From Chrysoperla carnea (taxonomy: Eukaryota; Arthropoda; Insecta; Neuroptera; Chrysopidae): a DNA stretch of 64,000 bases. The stretch is from NCBI RefSeq assembly GCF_905475395.1, contig NC_058341.1:67773501-67837500 (forward strand), written 5' to 3'. The notes below the pieces were generated by a model. It was not told the origin of the DNA. It did no database searches and worked only from the letters and a program-made list of their open reading frames with translations. Positions 34,075 to 46,500 of the stretch are shown here, one piece after another. The position numbers and the translations under genes were made by a program. Each line of letters starts with the position of its first letter. Position 1 is the first letter of the stretch.

Positions 34075-34450
34075 TTTTAACATCTTGAAATTATTTCACA
34101 AAATTGACCAGAAACGTATACTCGGCGGATTTTGGAGTTGCTGATCACTATCCCGAAGTCAGAATTTCGATATACTCCCCTCCCCCTTTTGGGGTAATTT
34201 GCCTCTCTGGTTCAAAATTGCAATATTCTGTAAATATTCAACAAAATGGACCAATAAAGTATACTCTGGGGTTTTTGGGGTCACTAATCACGATTACGAA
34301 GTTACAATGAGGATATACTCCTCTCTTCTGTAGTTATTCGTCCCCCCTTGCTGGTCCAAAACAACAGCATTCTGTAAATATTCTACAAAGTGTGCCAAAA
34401 AAGTATACTCGGGATTTTTTTTTGGGTCACAGAACACGATTCCGAAGTTG
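34075..34450. repeat. Dispersed minisatellite, about 115-bp units
   Basis: Three diverged units each hold ATTCTGTAAATATTCAACAA, a GTATACTC-GGG motif, TTTTTGGGGTCACTAATCAC and GATATACTCC. The same unit occurs at 59830-60440, there in both orientations. LINE copy 3 begins directly after it. Confidence 0.6.
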
Positions 34451-34454
34451 ATCA

Positions 34455-36616
34455 CTTCCACCGAATATGACTTTAACATTCGCCGCAACATCTTAAGTAT
34501 TATTACCAGCGACGACGATAGCCAGCAACAACCACCCACCAACGGTGGATGCACCGGCGGATAACCAAACCGATTACGACCCACCGCCATCTAATAGGTT
34601 GGCTGGCATGGACTTTAGTCCACCAGGATCACTGTCCCAACCATTCAGCCGAACTCGATCGCCAATCGAACTGAACGATGGCATCAGCGAGATGCAACGT
34701 AGCCCTCCAACTGTAGTTGCACCTACTCAAACTCAACCAGACCTTGTCATCAACGATCCCAGTACTGCCTCGGTGGTTGCTGGAACCGATGATGACGATC
34801 TTACAACATCAACACAAGCCACTGAAAATCAAGTTCGGTGGCTTGCAATAATTAATAAGGCCGGCAGCTGGGAAGAATTTGAAGAGCCTGTAGCTATAAT
34901 TTCCGCAGACTTTGCGAGAGGCATTCCAGGCCATGTGGCCGAAAGACCACGACCACCACATCATGCTCAGCAATTCTAAAATAGACCTCGGCCTACTAGG
35001 AATCGCCCTCGTCGCGCGCAATATTACCCTACGGACGCGGCGAAGATCCAGAAAATTTAATTTAATTTTTTATTTATTTATTAATAAAGGCCATGAAAAT
35101 GATGGCGGAAATGGAGACGAATGCTTCACGTTCCTACTGAACTCCATCTCAAAAGAATCAGTATATGCGCGATTGGCCAAAACTTTTAACATCGCACCGG
35201 GTAACGATGGTATAAGGTACTCATGCCTTAAACGATCCGACCCCGGTAGCATCGTACTTTCTACGATCTTAGATCGTTGTTTCCGTGAGGAAAAAACGCC
35301 ACTGACTTGGTCTGACTCCCGCACTGTTTTGCTATACAAGAAGGGTAACCGTGATTAGTTGTCGAACTGGAAGCCTCTTCCTTTTGGAGGAACAATCGCT
35401 AAGTTGTATGCTGGTGTATTAGCCGACCGCATCTCTTGTTGGGTGAAGCTCTCCAAAAATATCTCTCCAATGCAGAAGGAATTTCTCTAGTATGAGGGAT
35501 GCTATGAGCATAACTTGATAGTCTAAAGTATATTGGATGATGTGCGTCGAGATCGCAGACAGATCGCATTGACGTGGCTTGACTTAGCCAATGCTTTCGG
35601 CTCTGTTCCATTCGATCATATTCAGAGGGTATTGGAAGAGATGCGGCTGCCCAACAAGATGAAGAGTGTGATAGCTGAGCTTTACACAAACTCAACAATT
35701 ATTCGTGCAGGCGTAAAGCAAGGCTTTCCACTCAGTCCTATTATATTTAATTTAGCGATTGAGCCACTCATAAAGGTGGCCTTTAGATTGGCGACTGACC
35801 ATGGTTACAAACTTCATGATCACCGCTTCTCAATAATTGCGTACGCTGATGACATAGTCCTGCTCGGGAAAGATGCTACATTCTTAAAAATTACTTTAGA
35901 TGCTGTAGGATCAACCGCTGAATTGGTGGGCTTAAAGTTTCAACCACCAAACCAAATGTGCCTCACTACATGTAGGCTGTAGACGACGTCGGGAAGTCTA
36001 TCCCACAGAGTTTACTATTCAAGCAGGAGGATTGACGGTCCTAAAAAATGAAAAAGAGTACCAACATCAGGTGTACCCACGGGCTTCCGTGTTGCTCAGA
36101 CTCCCTTTGATGCCATTCGGTCCATCAAAACCATCAAAAGACTACCCAAGAAATGGATGAACCTACCGCAACGTGGCTCTCCTGAGCTTCTATATATACC
36201 ATCATACCAGGGTGGCGCAAATCTTTTAGACTGCTGATCTGCAAGAACACCATTGTCAGGAAAACGGCATGATCGTGATTGGAAAGAGTGGTGAGGTAAC
36301 GTATCCGTGGCGATCAAACAGAGGATATGATATATATATAGCCGAATATCTGTCTGGCTCACTAGAGGGTCAAATGGCATGTGACCGCGGTTACATTTCT
36401 AGTCTGTGGACACAAGCTAGAAATGCGTGTCGCCGTCTAAACAGCAAAATCGGAGTGGATTTCCATTGGTGCGCCAAGAAACGTGATCTGTTTGTCACCA
36501 TCAAACGACCTGGACAAACACCTGAGCGTATCACTGTCCCAGAGAGGGCGCGATCCAAGATAGTCCGTATGCTACGCTCAGCACTTCTGGCATACTATCT
36601 TGCTAAATTACTATAA
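34455..36616 (+). mobile_element. U2-associated RLE-type LINE, copy 3 (decayed)
   Basis: Matches the other copies from CACTTCCACCGAATA to the region after the CCHC-proximal helix. It starts beyond the zinc fingers and ends at 36616, where a piece of the U2 3' flank (to about 36770) follows. It has several in-frame stops (for example at 34977 and 35356), a deletion of about 160 bp near 35060 filled with AT-rich sequence, and further deletions near 36125 and 36230; the first of these two has CCATCAAA repeated at its joint. It keeps AYADD (35840-35860 region). It is older than copy 2 by its divergence. Confidence 0.8.
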
Positions 36617-36770
36617 ACATACAATGATTATAATTTAAAAAAATTAGAGTTTTTACTATTTTTACCTTTACTTATTTCAAAGTACATGGACAACTATGTC
36701 TAAACAACTATCGCATGGAAAATAATCAATTAACATAGACAAATTATTAATTTGAATATTTCGAAATTAA

Positions 36771-37301
36771 ATCGAGCAGAATGCAAAAACACACGAACTG
36801 CAGCGTTCTTTTAGGCGGTAAATGAATAACGTCTTTGAGAAAGACTTCGTTTAAACAGCTGGGTTATACACTAATAGTATTGACTTCTTTTGCTGCAACT
36901 TATAGATCTTAAACCGAAGTTTAAAATTTAAAAAGTCTATGAATGCCTTGACGTGTTCAGTTAACATTTTTTTTTTTAATTTCTCTTAGAAATGAGAGAA
37001 TAAATTAGAATCATTAAATTTGCTTAGTAAATGCGGTTCCACAATACTTTTTTGCGGGATGCGGTAAAAAAGAGATATTGAGAGTTCGGGAAATTCCCGT
37101 AAAAAGATTGGTACGGTAGGCAACTCTCGATGTCACGAAGTATTCGTACATTTACCGCCCGTCCAAGTAATTACCACAGAATTTGCTAGGATATAAAAAA
37201 ATTAAATAAAATGACCAAGAAAATGAGATAAATGTAAACAAGCACTGGTATGAAAAACTAAATTGTATTTTCCGTAATATATAAAAACACAAACAACTAA
37301 A
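36771..37301. other. Spacer downstream of the WD-repeat gene
   Basis: Follows the U2-flank fragment. It holds no recognised gene. The expected polyadenylation region of the minus-strand WD-repeat gene lies at its right end (AATATATAAAAACAC near 37276). Confidence 0.35.
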
Positions 37302-37568
37302 TTACACTGTGGACCGTTGTGATGAAAAACTACTTTTATTTGAACGATTTGTAACTGAAGTGGCTGTAACAGATGATTTATATGTGGATCGATCTGTTGA
37401 TACTCCACCATCAATATTGCAATGTTGAATTAAACGTGATGCTTTCTCAGCGACCCGTTTGTATGGTCGTATTGTTGGCATTCGTAATGGTTGTTTAAAT
37501 TTTATTTCAAGCAAATCGTAAAGTTTTAACGCCGTGTATGGGGCACATTGTTGTACAGCTGGACGCAT
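37302..37568 (-). CDS. WD-repeat gene exon 9 (C-terminus)
   Basis: Begins after TTGTTTTCAG in phase 0 and ends at TAA, 88 codons plus stop. It encodes MRPAVQQCAPYTALKLYDLL and PTIRPYKRVAEKASRLI, then a Ser/Thr-rich tail. The ATG at its start is an internal codon in the spliced model. Confidence 0.65.
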   Translation of the reverse strand: MRPAVQQCAPYTALKLYDLLEIKFKQPLRMPTIRPYKRVAEKASRLIQHCNIDGGVSTDRSTYKSSVTATSVTNRSNKSSFSSQRSTV

Positions 37569-40500
37569 CTGAAAACAAAGCAGAAAATGTTCCTAAATTA
37601 GACGGGATTGACGCTTTGAAAACTTATTATAATAAAGACATTCCTTCCTAAAGTAAAAATTTTCAATAAGCAATTATATTTTCAATTACATCCAAAACAG
37701 AATAAAAATTTCTTGACATTTATAGTTTTGAAGGAGTTTCAAAATAAGCTTTTGAGGCAATTTGGAGCATTTGATTCAATCAAAATTTATATGATCGAGT
37801 CGCGGTATTTTAGTCAAAGGGTGGGTGCTAAATTTACAAAAATTAGTGCACCCAAGCCGTTTGGTGTCAATTTCAAGCTCAGGCATTTTTTGCAAGTGGA
37901 ATGCAAATTTTAAAGTCATTTTTATTGAGAACAACATAGAAAAAAATTTGTTTAAAAATGTCAGTACTATATCCCTTTAACCCAAAAAAGATTGTCGATA
38001 GTGTAAAACATAAAGGTACTTTACTTTTAGGCAAAATATACATATTTTGAAAAACTCCGTATACGAATTGATGTCTGATTATTAACTTTTAGTTTTACAT
38101 ATTTCCGCGGTTTCAAGGCCGCAATATTCGAATCAAACCTTTTCAATGTGATGTTTGTTTATGTGTGTGTGTACGTATGTGCGTATGTTTGTTCGGATTC
38201 TTTCGCCTTGATTATTTCGCGAACCAATTATGACATTAAGACGTGGGCTTATTGGACACGTAATTGCGTATTTAAGAACTAAAAGAGGTTCCAGCAGAAT
38301 TAGTTGAGCTGTTTTTTAATAGTAATAAAATAACTGGAATAAACAGAATCTGAAAAGTGGATAAAAATCATCATATATCTATGGAGATAATGATCGTGCC
38401 AGCATAAGCTGCAGTACATGTTCGAAGAATAATCTAGGAAGGCTAAGAAGCCCTTTTTTTAATGTTTTCCCTCTCTGGGAAGTTAGTCGTGTGGACTACA
38501 GGGGTCACACGACTTCAGTACCACACCGACTATTTATTTCATATTGCGTTCTAGACCATGCAGGACTTTTTATAAAAATAACTTTTTTCACAAAACATAT
38601 AAAAAAGCCATTAAGATATATACCTACTAATTGAAGAAATTCAGTGTCAGAAATTCGATCAAAATTTGGCCGGCCTTATTCTAGGTATGGTACTATAGAA
38701 CTCTAAGTCTACGAATTTTCAATTATTTATACTTACAGCCTCTTTTAAATCTTCTAATTTCGCTAATCGTTCATTCATTGAAAAATGAACATTTGATTTA
38801 ATAAATTGTTTATTCATAATTTCATTAATATCTAACGTTTGAAAATTATTACAGACATCCGTTAGGCTCTTATCATTATCCAATTGTGGAGCGATTTGCA
38901 CATCCTCATCGTCATCGTCATCATCATCTTCATCATTATTAGGATCTTCATCATCGATTCTTTGACTATTTTTATTCTCTTTTGATTTTTCCATTATTTC
39001 TCGCCATGATTGTGGTATCACAATTTCCTTATACATTGCAGGTGAATCAAATTGTGGTGAAGAGGTCTCATCCACATAGCCACTTGGTAATTTAAGGTCT
39101 AATAACGCTATATGATTATTGCATGATACAATAAAATTATTAAATGTCCATCCTGTTTGATTTTGAAAGTCACTTCCGTCACTTTCTACACTTTCTTTAG
39201 TAGACGTTTCTACACTGGGTTTAACACTTTCATTAAATGTTATATTTAACGATGGCTTGTAACATGAGATTTCATCCTGTTGTTTTAATAGATCCTTACT
39301 TTTTCCAGTTTCTAAGCCTGTTTGTGGAGGTAGAGGTGTAGTTGTGTAAATTAACATTGGTCCCGGATAAATACTTTTAACACCCCATTCAACAATGCGA
39401 CCCAATATTGAAAATGATGGAAAATTTAAATGTATTGTTTGTAGACAAATATATTCAGTTAAGTGCCATGTTTTTAGTACCTAAAAACACAAAACAAATG
39501 GAATATTTGGATTTGAAAAAGGAATATTTCGAACCGTAAGTTTGAGATCAACGTTAAATCAAACTTCGGTTGCAATGCCAGTTTTGACACATGTTAACAA
39601 AAACGCGCTTCAAATGTGTTATCCATGTAGGAAATGTCAAGCTTGATAATATAATCGAGGTTGGGGCAGAATCGGTTTCTAAAGCATTGGTTTTCAAGCA
39701 CTTGCCGAAGCCATATGGTTTACTAGCCATAGCCAAGGCCTGAACAAGGGTTGGCAAATCAAGGCTCGCCCAAGCTGTCACCAAGGTTAATGAACCAAGT
39801 TTGTTAATAAAGCATATTAACTTATTCGTTGTGTGCGTAGTCATGGTAGGGATAATAAAATCGATGCCAGCGCTTTAAGTGAAAAATTTTGGAGATAAAG
39901 TGGGCTGTTATGACTAATTTGCAATTATTTACATGTTAATGATATAGAAACTGTCAAATTAAAATGATTGAAAAACACTAATTAATTAAACTTAATGCAT
40001 TAAAAATTGTGAAAATAAGAAATCAAATTGTACAAATATTATTTTTCAAATGTAAATTATCATAATTATTTATTTAAATTTGTGAAACAAGAATATTAAA
40101 TTTTAAATGTAAGTTTTCAATGCAATCCATACAATTCTATATGCTACATTCTATATTCTATATAAAGTAGTGTATCGTTGTCATGGAAACGAAATTCACG
40201 CTCGGAGCGAATAGTACTAAATTGTAAATTTCGATTACTAATTATATTCCAATCATCTTATCTTAGGATTTCATCTCGGACTATAATGGAATAAGCTACA
40301 TTTAAAAAATAAATTTAAATGTCAAGATTAATTTTTATGAAAACACAAAACAAATTTTTGGAAAAATTTGGTCGAAAACCGACTGCAAACGTATTTGAAA
40401 AGCGTATTTTACAAAATGGTACAACTAGTCTAGTTAACATCTACGATTTTTTCTAACTTTTTTGTATATTCTCCGAAAATTACGAAACAGGTGTCATTCG

Positions 40501-43500
40501 ATTCGTAATTTTATGTAGAAAGTTTACTGAAAAATCCGAAATGGCGCTGAAAAAAATTGCAAAAGTTATAAACAATTAAGTGAAAAATAAAATAGGGGGC
40601 TCAGTTTTTTTTGAATAACTCTAAAAATTTTGAAAATTTTCAAAATCTAAAAAAAGATCCAAAAAGATGAAGAATTTCCTAAAATAAAGTTCCAACTGCC
40701 GAAATTGTATCTCCATATTTATAATTTTTACAGAGCCTTGAAAATAGCGCAAAATACGGCAAGTTTGGCTCTCGCGCGCGTTCTGTCTCTGAGACCTACT
40801 AACAAAAAAAATTATTTAAACATATAAAATTTGAATATTAATAAATAAAAAAATTAATGTAGTTTTAAGATACATGAATAAACAATAATCCGTGGTTTAA
40901 AAATTGTTTTCCCAATTTTTCCATTAGTTATGTAATTGTTAACTAACAATTTTTTCTATACAGAATGTTAACATAAAATCTCCGATAATTATTAAATTAA
41001 AACCCCATAATTTTTTTCCCTCCGTGAAGTTATTTTTATTAGGCTTACAAATAAATTATCGTTTTTAAAATTTTAAAATTTTGATTTTTCAATTTGTTAT
41101 TAACATTTGAAAATTAACAAATGAAAAAAAGTAATGAAAAATAGATTTTTTTTTAAATTTTTTAATTGTTTTAATTTTTTATAGTTAAAAGCTACATAAA
41201 AATAATTTTTTCAAATTTTTTACAATTGTTGTTTAAAAAATTGTTATAAACAAATACATTGTTTATGACTATCGTAATTTTTTTTTTTTTGCAATATGTT
41301 CATTAACACTAATTATGATTTAAATTTAAAAAAATTTTTCTTAAAAAAATTTATTTGTTGCTTAAAAATGCGTTTGTTAATTAACAATCTTTTTTAGCTA
41401 CTAATTATTAATATTAAGAAATATTAGATGTAAAAGGACTCTAATTGCGTTGGTATATAAAAATTCAAATTAGATTCATTTTCCTATTAAGAAATATTAT
41501 TATTTTTTTAACTTTTTTAATTGTTTTAATTTTTTATAGTTAAGAGCTACATAAAAATAATTTTTTCAAATTTGTTACTCATAAACAATGTATTTGTTTA
41601 TAACAATTTTTTAAAAAATAATTGTAAAAAATTTGAAAAAATTATTTTTATGTAGCTTTTAACTATAAAAAATTAAAACAATTAAAAAATTTAAAAAAAT
41701 AATAATACAGTAGAATCTCGATAACTTAAACCTCGGTAACATAAAAACCTCTGTTACTTCAAAAAATACTATGTTCCCTTCCCATCAGAGCCCAAAACCT
41801 CTATAACTTAAAAGACGCAACCTCTATAACTTAAATAAATAATCTCTGAATAGGCCCTCAGTAACTACATAGAAACATGCACATACCTCTATATTAACTA
41901 GGGTACATAGAAACATGTACATACCTCTATATTAACCTTTACCTAACATAGACACTTGATAACTTAAAACCTCTATAACTTAAAATATTTTGTGTTTCCC
42001 TTGGACTTTAACTTATCGAGATTCTACTGTATTTCTTACGTGCGCAGGAATTATTCAAAGGAGGGGTTCAAACTTTTGTTCATCATGTTTGATCATATAG
42101 ACAATAAAAACTCTTTTTTCGAATAAGAAGACTTTTTATAGGTCAAAATGTAGTATTCAGTCACTATTTTTCAATTAGTTATTCATCTTTATTACAAATA
42201 TCGAGTGCTTCGAGTGAATTTCTGACGTCCCGTCCAGCAATGCGTTTTCACCAAAAAGTCGAGCACAAGAGTGTTTATCAAAATTTTTCATTTTTTTGAG
42301 AAAGAGAAAAGCAAAATTTGATAAAATATTCCAATGATTCAAAAATCGATCTATTCTTCTACTAAATCAGTCTGTATATTCGAGCGTTAATTTTGTTATG
42401 ACTCGAGATTTGGCTTCCGCAATTCTATGTCATATTCATCGCAGATATCATTCGGGATTTTGAAAATGTTTCTAAATTTTTCTAATCCAGCGTTTCCTTT
42501 TCCTTCAATCAATGTCTTTTTCGCACCATCAACCAGTTCGGTGGCCTCGCCAAGAACCAGGTTTTTTGTTTGTAATCGATTCAAAGACAAAATCAAAGAA
42601 GTAGAAAGCTCAAAATATGCATTTATATATGACTAGTCAGTGGAAATGTGTCTCATAAATGGGTGGTGCATTTACAGGACTATATGGTTAATTCAATTTT
42701 ATGTGGGGAAATTCTAAATGGGAGAGGTTTTGACTCCCCAAATCCCTCCCGTGCGCACGAGGCTGCAGGATCCCGTAACAAATATTTTTCAACGCTGCCT
42801 ACATGACCACACGTAATTAAAACTGTATGGAGTGGGAGAAAAAATAGTGAATTTTTTTACGTAACTGCTTCTTCCGAAATACTGATAATTAATAAAAATG
42901 TCAGATTAATGCAAATATCAATTATGCGTCGCTTATGACCTTTTAACAATCCAATCGGTTGTTTATTAACATAACGATTCCACACACGTATAATACCATC
43001 ATCACTCCCTGTTATTAGTAATTTAAGTTTGTCCTCCAAAAAGTAACAATTTACACCCTGGAACAAAATTATTTTAAGGGAATAAAGACAATTTTATTAG
43101 AATTCGAAACGGAAAAAAATTCATTAAAGATTTTTTGATAATTTGTTTTTAACTGAAATAATTTGTTTGTAACTAAAAAAGCTAGATATAATTTTAAAAA
43201 CATTTTTTATGATTTTTGAACTAAATAGTTGAATAAATTCTATCGGATTGTCAAAAAGAATTCGATAAAGTTTTGCAAATGGTTAGTTTTTTTTATTTAT
43301 TTTTTAATTGGTTTATTTTGTTGTAAAAAATACAGATCAGATAATAAAAAAAGAATCGTTTATTAAGAATTTCTGCATCGACCTTGATCTATGCTGCTAT
43401 CGAATCCTGAACATAGTAAAACACCCTCAAAATCTTAAGAAAACCGCTGTAACTACATATTTTCAACTTTCTTTGATAACTTTTCGAAAAATGAAGGAAT

Positions 43501-46500
43501 TGAGTTGAAATTCTGGAAAAGATGAAGCTTATGATCATAAAAAAGGGTGATAAATAAGCATGATACATAACATCAATTTTGAGAAAAACGAATTTTTCCC
43601 GAAAAAATCGAATTCTTTATCAAAATCCAGTAAATTTACTCAACTATAAAGCAATAAAATTTTCATTATTTAATAATCTGAAGTAATCCCCATATACTTG
43701 TATACATGGAGTTTTTTTAAATTGACATATGCTTGAAACTCTAAAAATAACTTTTATCGATATAAGTGTTTCAAGCAAAAAATGTTGGGTGTGTAGGCGC
43801 ACATCTTACGCAGAAATTAAACTTTACCAGCGTTTTCAAGCTCAATGAAAAGATCACTCTATCCATGACTATTAATTTATAGATGAACACTTTAAATAAG
43901 AAAGTTTTTATTGATTAAAAAAGTAAAATTTTTTGTTTGAAACGTTTTTCCGCAAACCGTAGAGTTAAGTCAAAAACGGATTGAAAAGTTTTACCAAAAT
44001 TGTTTTATCGTATCAAAATTGTTTTATCGTATCAAAATTGTTATTTCGTATAATTGTTTCTGCGAAATCTAGGCACTCTACGAAAAAAATTATCAAAGAA
44101 AAAAACAATAAAGTGGTAGCTTGTGTAATTTAAATAATTTTTGATATTACGATTAAAATGACGCATTTTTGAACAATAACACAACTGAATGCAATGAGTT
44201 TTGTACTATTAGATCATCTATTTTACTATTCAGGCCCATCGTGTACCAAGTGTGTACATTTTTGCTTCACAAAGAAAATTAACCAGGACAACAACACAAT
44301 ATTCAAACAGCTGACAGAGAAACACAATAACAGTGCATGGTATTCAATGAGCATGAACGTATTGACGGAAGTCAATTGCTTCAAAAGTTACTGTTTGTTT
44401 AATTAATTCTGTATAAAAGTTCTAAAAAAATGGTTAGATATTGTTATATTTGCAAGCAATATTTTATAGTAGACATGTATCACAGGTTAGTTATCTTTAA
44501 TTATTAAATGGCAATTATTATGTTGTAAATACGCGCCAGCATATTATACCGTATTTTAAGACATGCGCATTAATAATCATGCTTCGTCATTTATTATCCT
44601 TCTAAATCTTCTTTGAAAAGTGGTTCTGACTCTGTCCCAATTCTTGTTAGTATATTTTCAAAGTTTGTATACTCACACGCGATATATTGAATGAATATGT
44701 ATCAATACATCCAGCCAAATTCGTAAACATTATTGATTTAGGTGTTGCACGTGTTGATGTGATTAATGTGTCACTTGTATGTAAATAATTGATATAATTT
44801 ATTCCACTTTCATGTAGACGTTGTGGCATTGAAACTAGAACATGTTCCGATTGTAAGTATAATTCCTAAAAATTTTTAAATAACTTTAAAAATATCCATT
44901 TTAATTATATTTACACATATTCTATAAGATGTGAAAAGTTTTCGATCAAAATTTTCGCTTCAGATTTTCTGGAGATATAAACTAAAACAAACAAGTGAAA
45001 ACAAACAATTGACTGAGTTAATTGTTGAAATACCATGCTTGTTAGTGTTGATTTCTTTATACATTACACATACAAACATGTGACACATACATAACTGTTA
45101 ATCAAGTATAGTACATATATTATTTATATATATGTTTACGAAAAAATGTTTCAAACAAAATTGTTTAATTTTTGATAAGGAACATTTTTTACATTTAAAC
45201 TTTTGTTATATCTCTAACGGTTTACAAGATGGGTTCTACGGACCCAAGACCCAATTGACCTATGATGCTCATTTACGAACTTGACCTCACTTTTTACGTC
45301 CTGAGTACGCTGTAAATTTCAGCTCGATATCTTTTTTGTTTTTGAGTTATCGTGTTCACAGACGGACGGACGGACAACCGGAAATGGACTAATTAGGTGA
45401 TTTTATGAACACCTATGACAAAATTTTTTTCCTCTAGCATCATTATTTTTAAGCGTTACAAACTTGGGACTACACTTAATATACTATGTATATTTCATAT
45501 ATACATGTTATAAAAACATTTTTGAAAAAATGAGTGATTTACAGATGTTTGGAACTAAGGCCAATTAAGTGTTTTTGTAAATTTTTTAAAATTCAAGCAA
45601 ATGTCTATTTTCCAATGATGGCGTTTAATTTTTTTTAAACCTTTATTAGTTATTTATTGGCTGGCTATTGACACCTGAATAACAAACAACAGCAGGATAC
45701 GTATTTTGTCCAGGCAAAATCCGTCATTGAGCATGGTTAATTTTCGCATGGAAAAATTTTGCAGGATCCTGTTTAAAACATGCTCCTGAACCTACAAGTG
45801 CAGGTTGCCCCAGATTTCGAGTAAAAATTCGTAAAATTTGAAAAAACGCAATTTTTACGATTTTCATCCCTAAAAAACTGTATGAAAAAATCACATTTTT
45901 AATATGTATAAAATTTTATTTGTAGCATAAAGCTTACTCAACAACATCCGGCAAAAATTTTTTGTTTAATTGTATTTTAAGTGCTTGATTGTTAAATGTT
46001 AAGTTAGCGCGCGAAAAAACACCCAACAATAACGATTTTGTAATCTATACATGCTAGAAAGATTAGATTTTCACCAATCGACTCGAAATAAAGTCAATTT
46101 TCAGAATATTTCATTTTCCATAACGCAACCCCACATTAAAGGGAAAAAACCGATTTTCCAGAAGGTTGCGTTGTGGAAAATTAAATTTTTCGAACTTTTT
46201 TGTTAATTTGACTTTATTTGGAGTCGATTGGTGAAAATGCCATCTTTCTAATATATAATGCCAAATGCATGAATAGAACAGAAAATCGTTACTGTTTAAT
46301 CGTTATATAAAATTTAGGGATAACATTTCTCATAATTTCAACTCTCCGTGTAAAGCGGCAAGGGGTGATATAAATTTTTGAGCAATAGATTAAAAAACTA
46401 CAAGTTTTCAAAGGAGCTATTGCAATTCGAAATTCGATGATTTTTCGCAGAGATGTTTAAAATTATGGTAAAATTTTGTGTTAAGCAAATTTTCCTTTTA

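Larger units (their letters stand above)
39481..42865. other. Intron 7, AT-rich with fold-back repeats
   Basis: A 3.4-kb intron holding the palindrome at 41148-41700, the pogo-like MITE at 41708-42029 and the hAT-like relic at 42396-42596. The stretch 39540-41147 has no feature I recognise. Confidence 0.5.
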
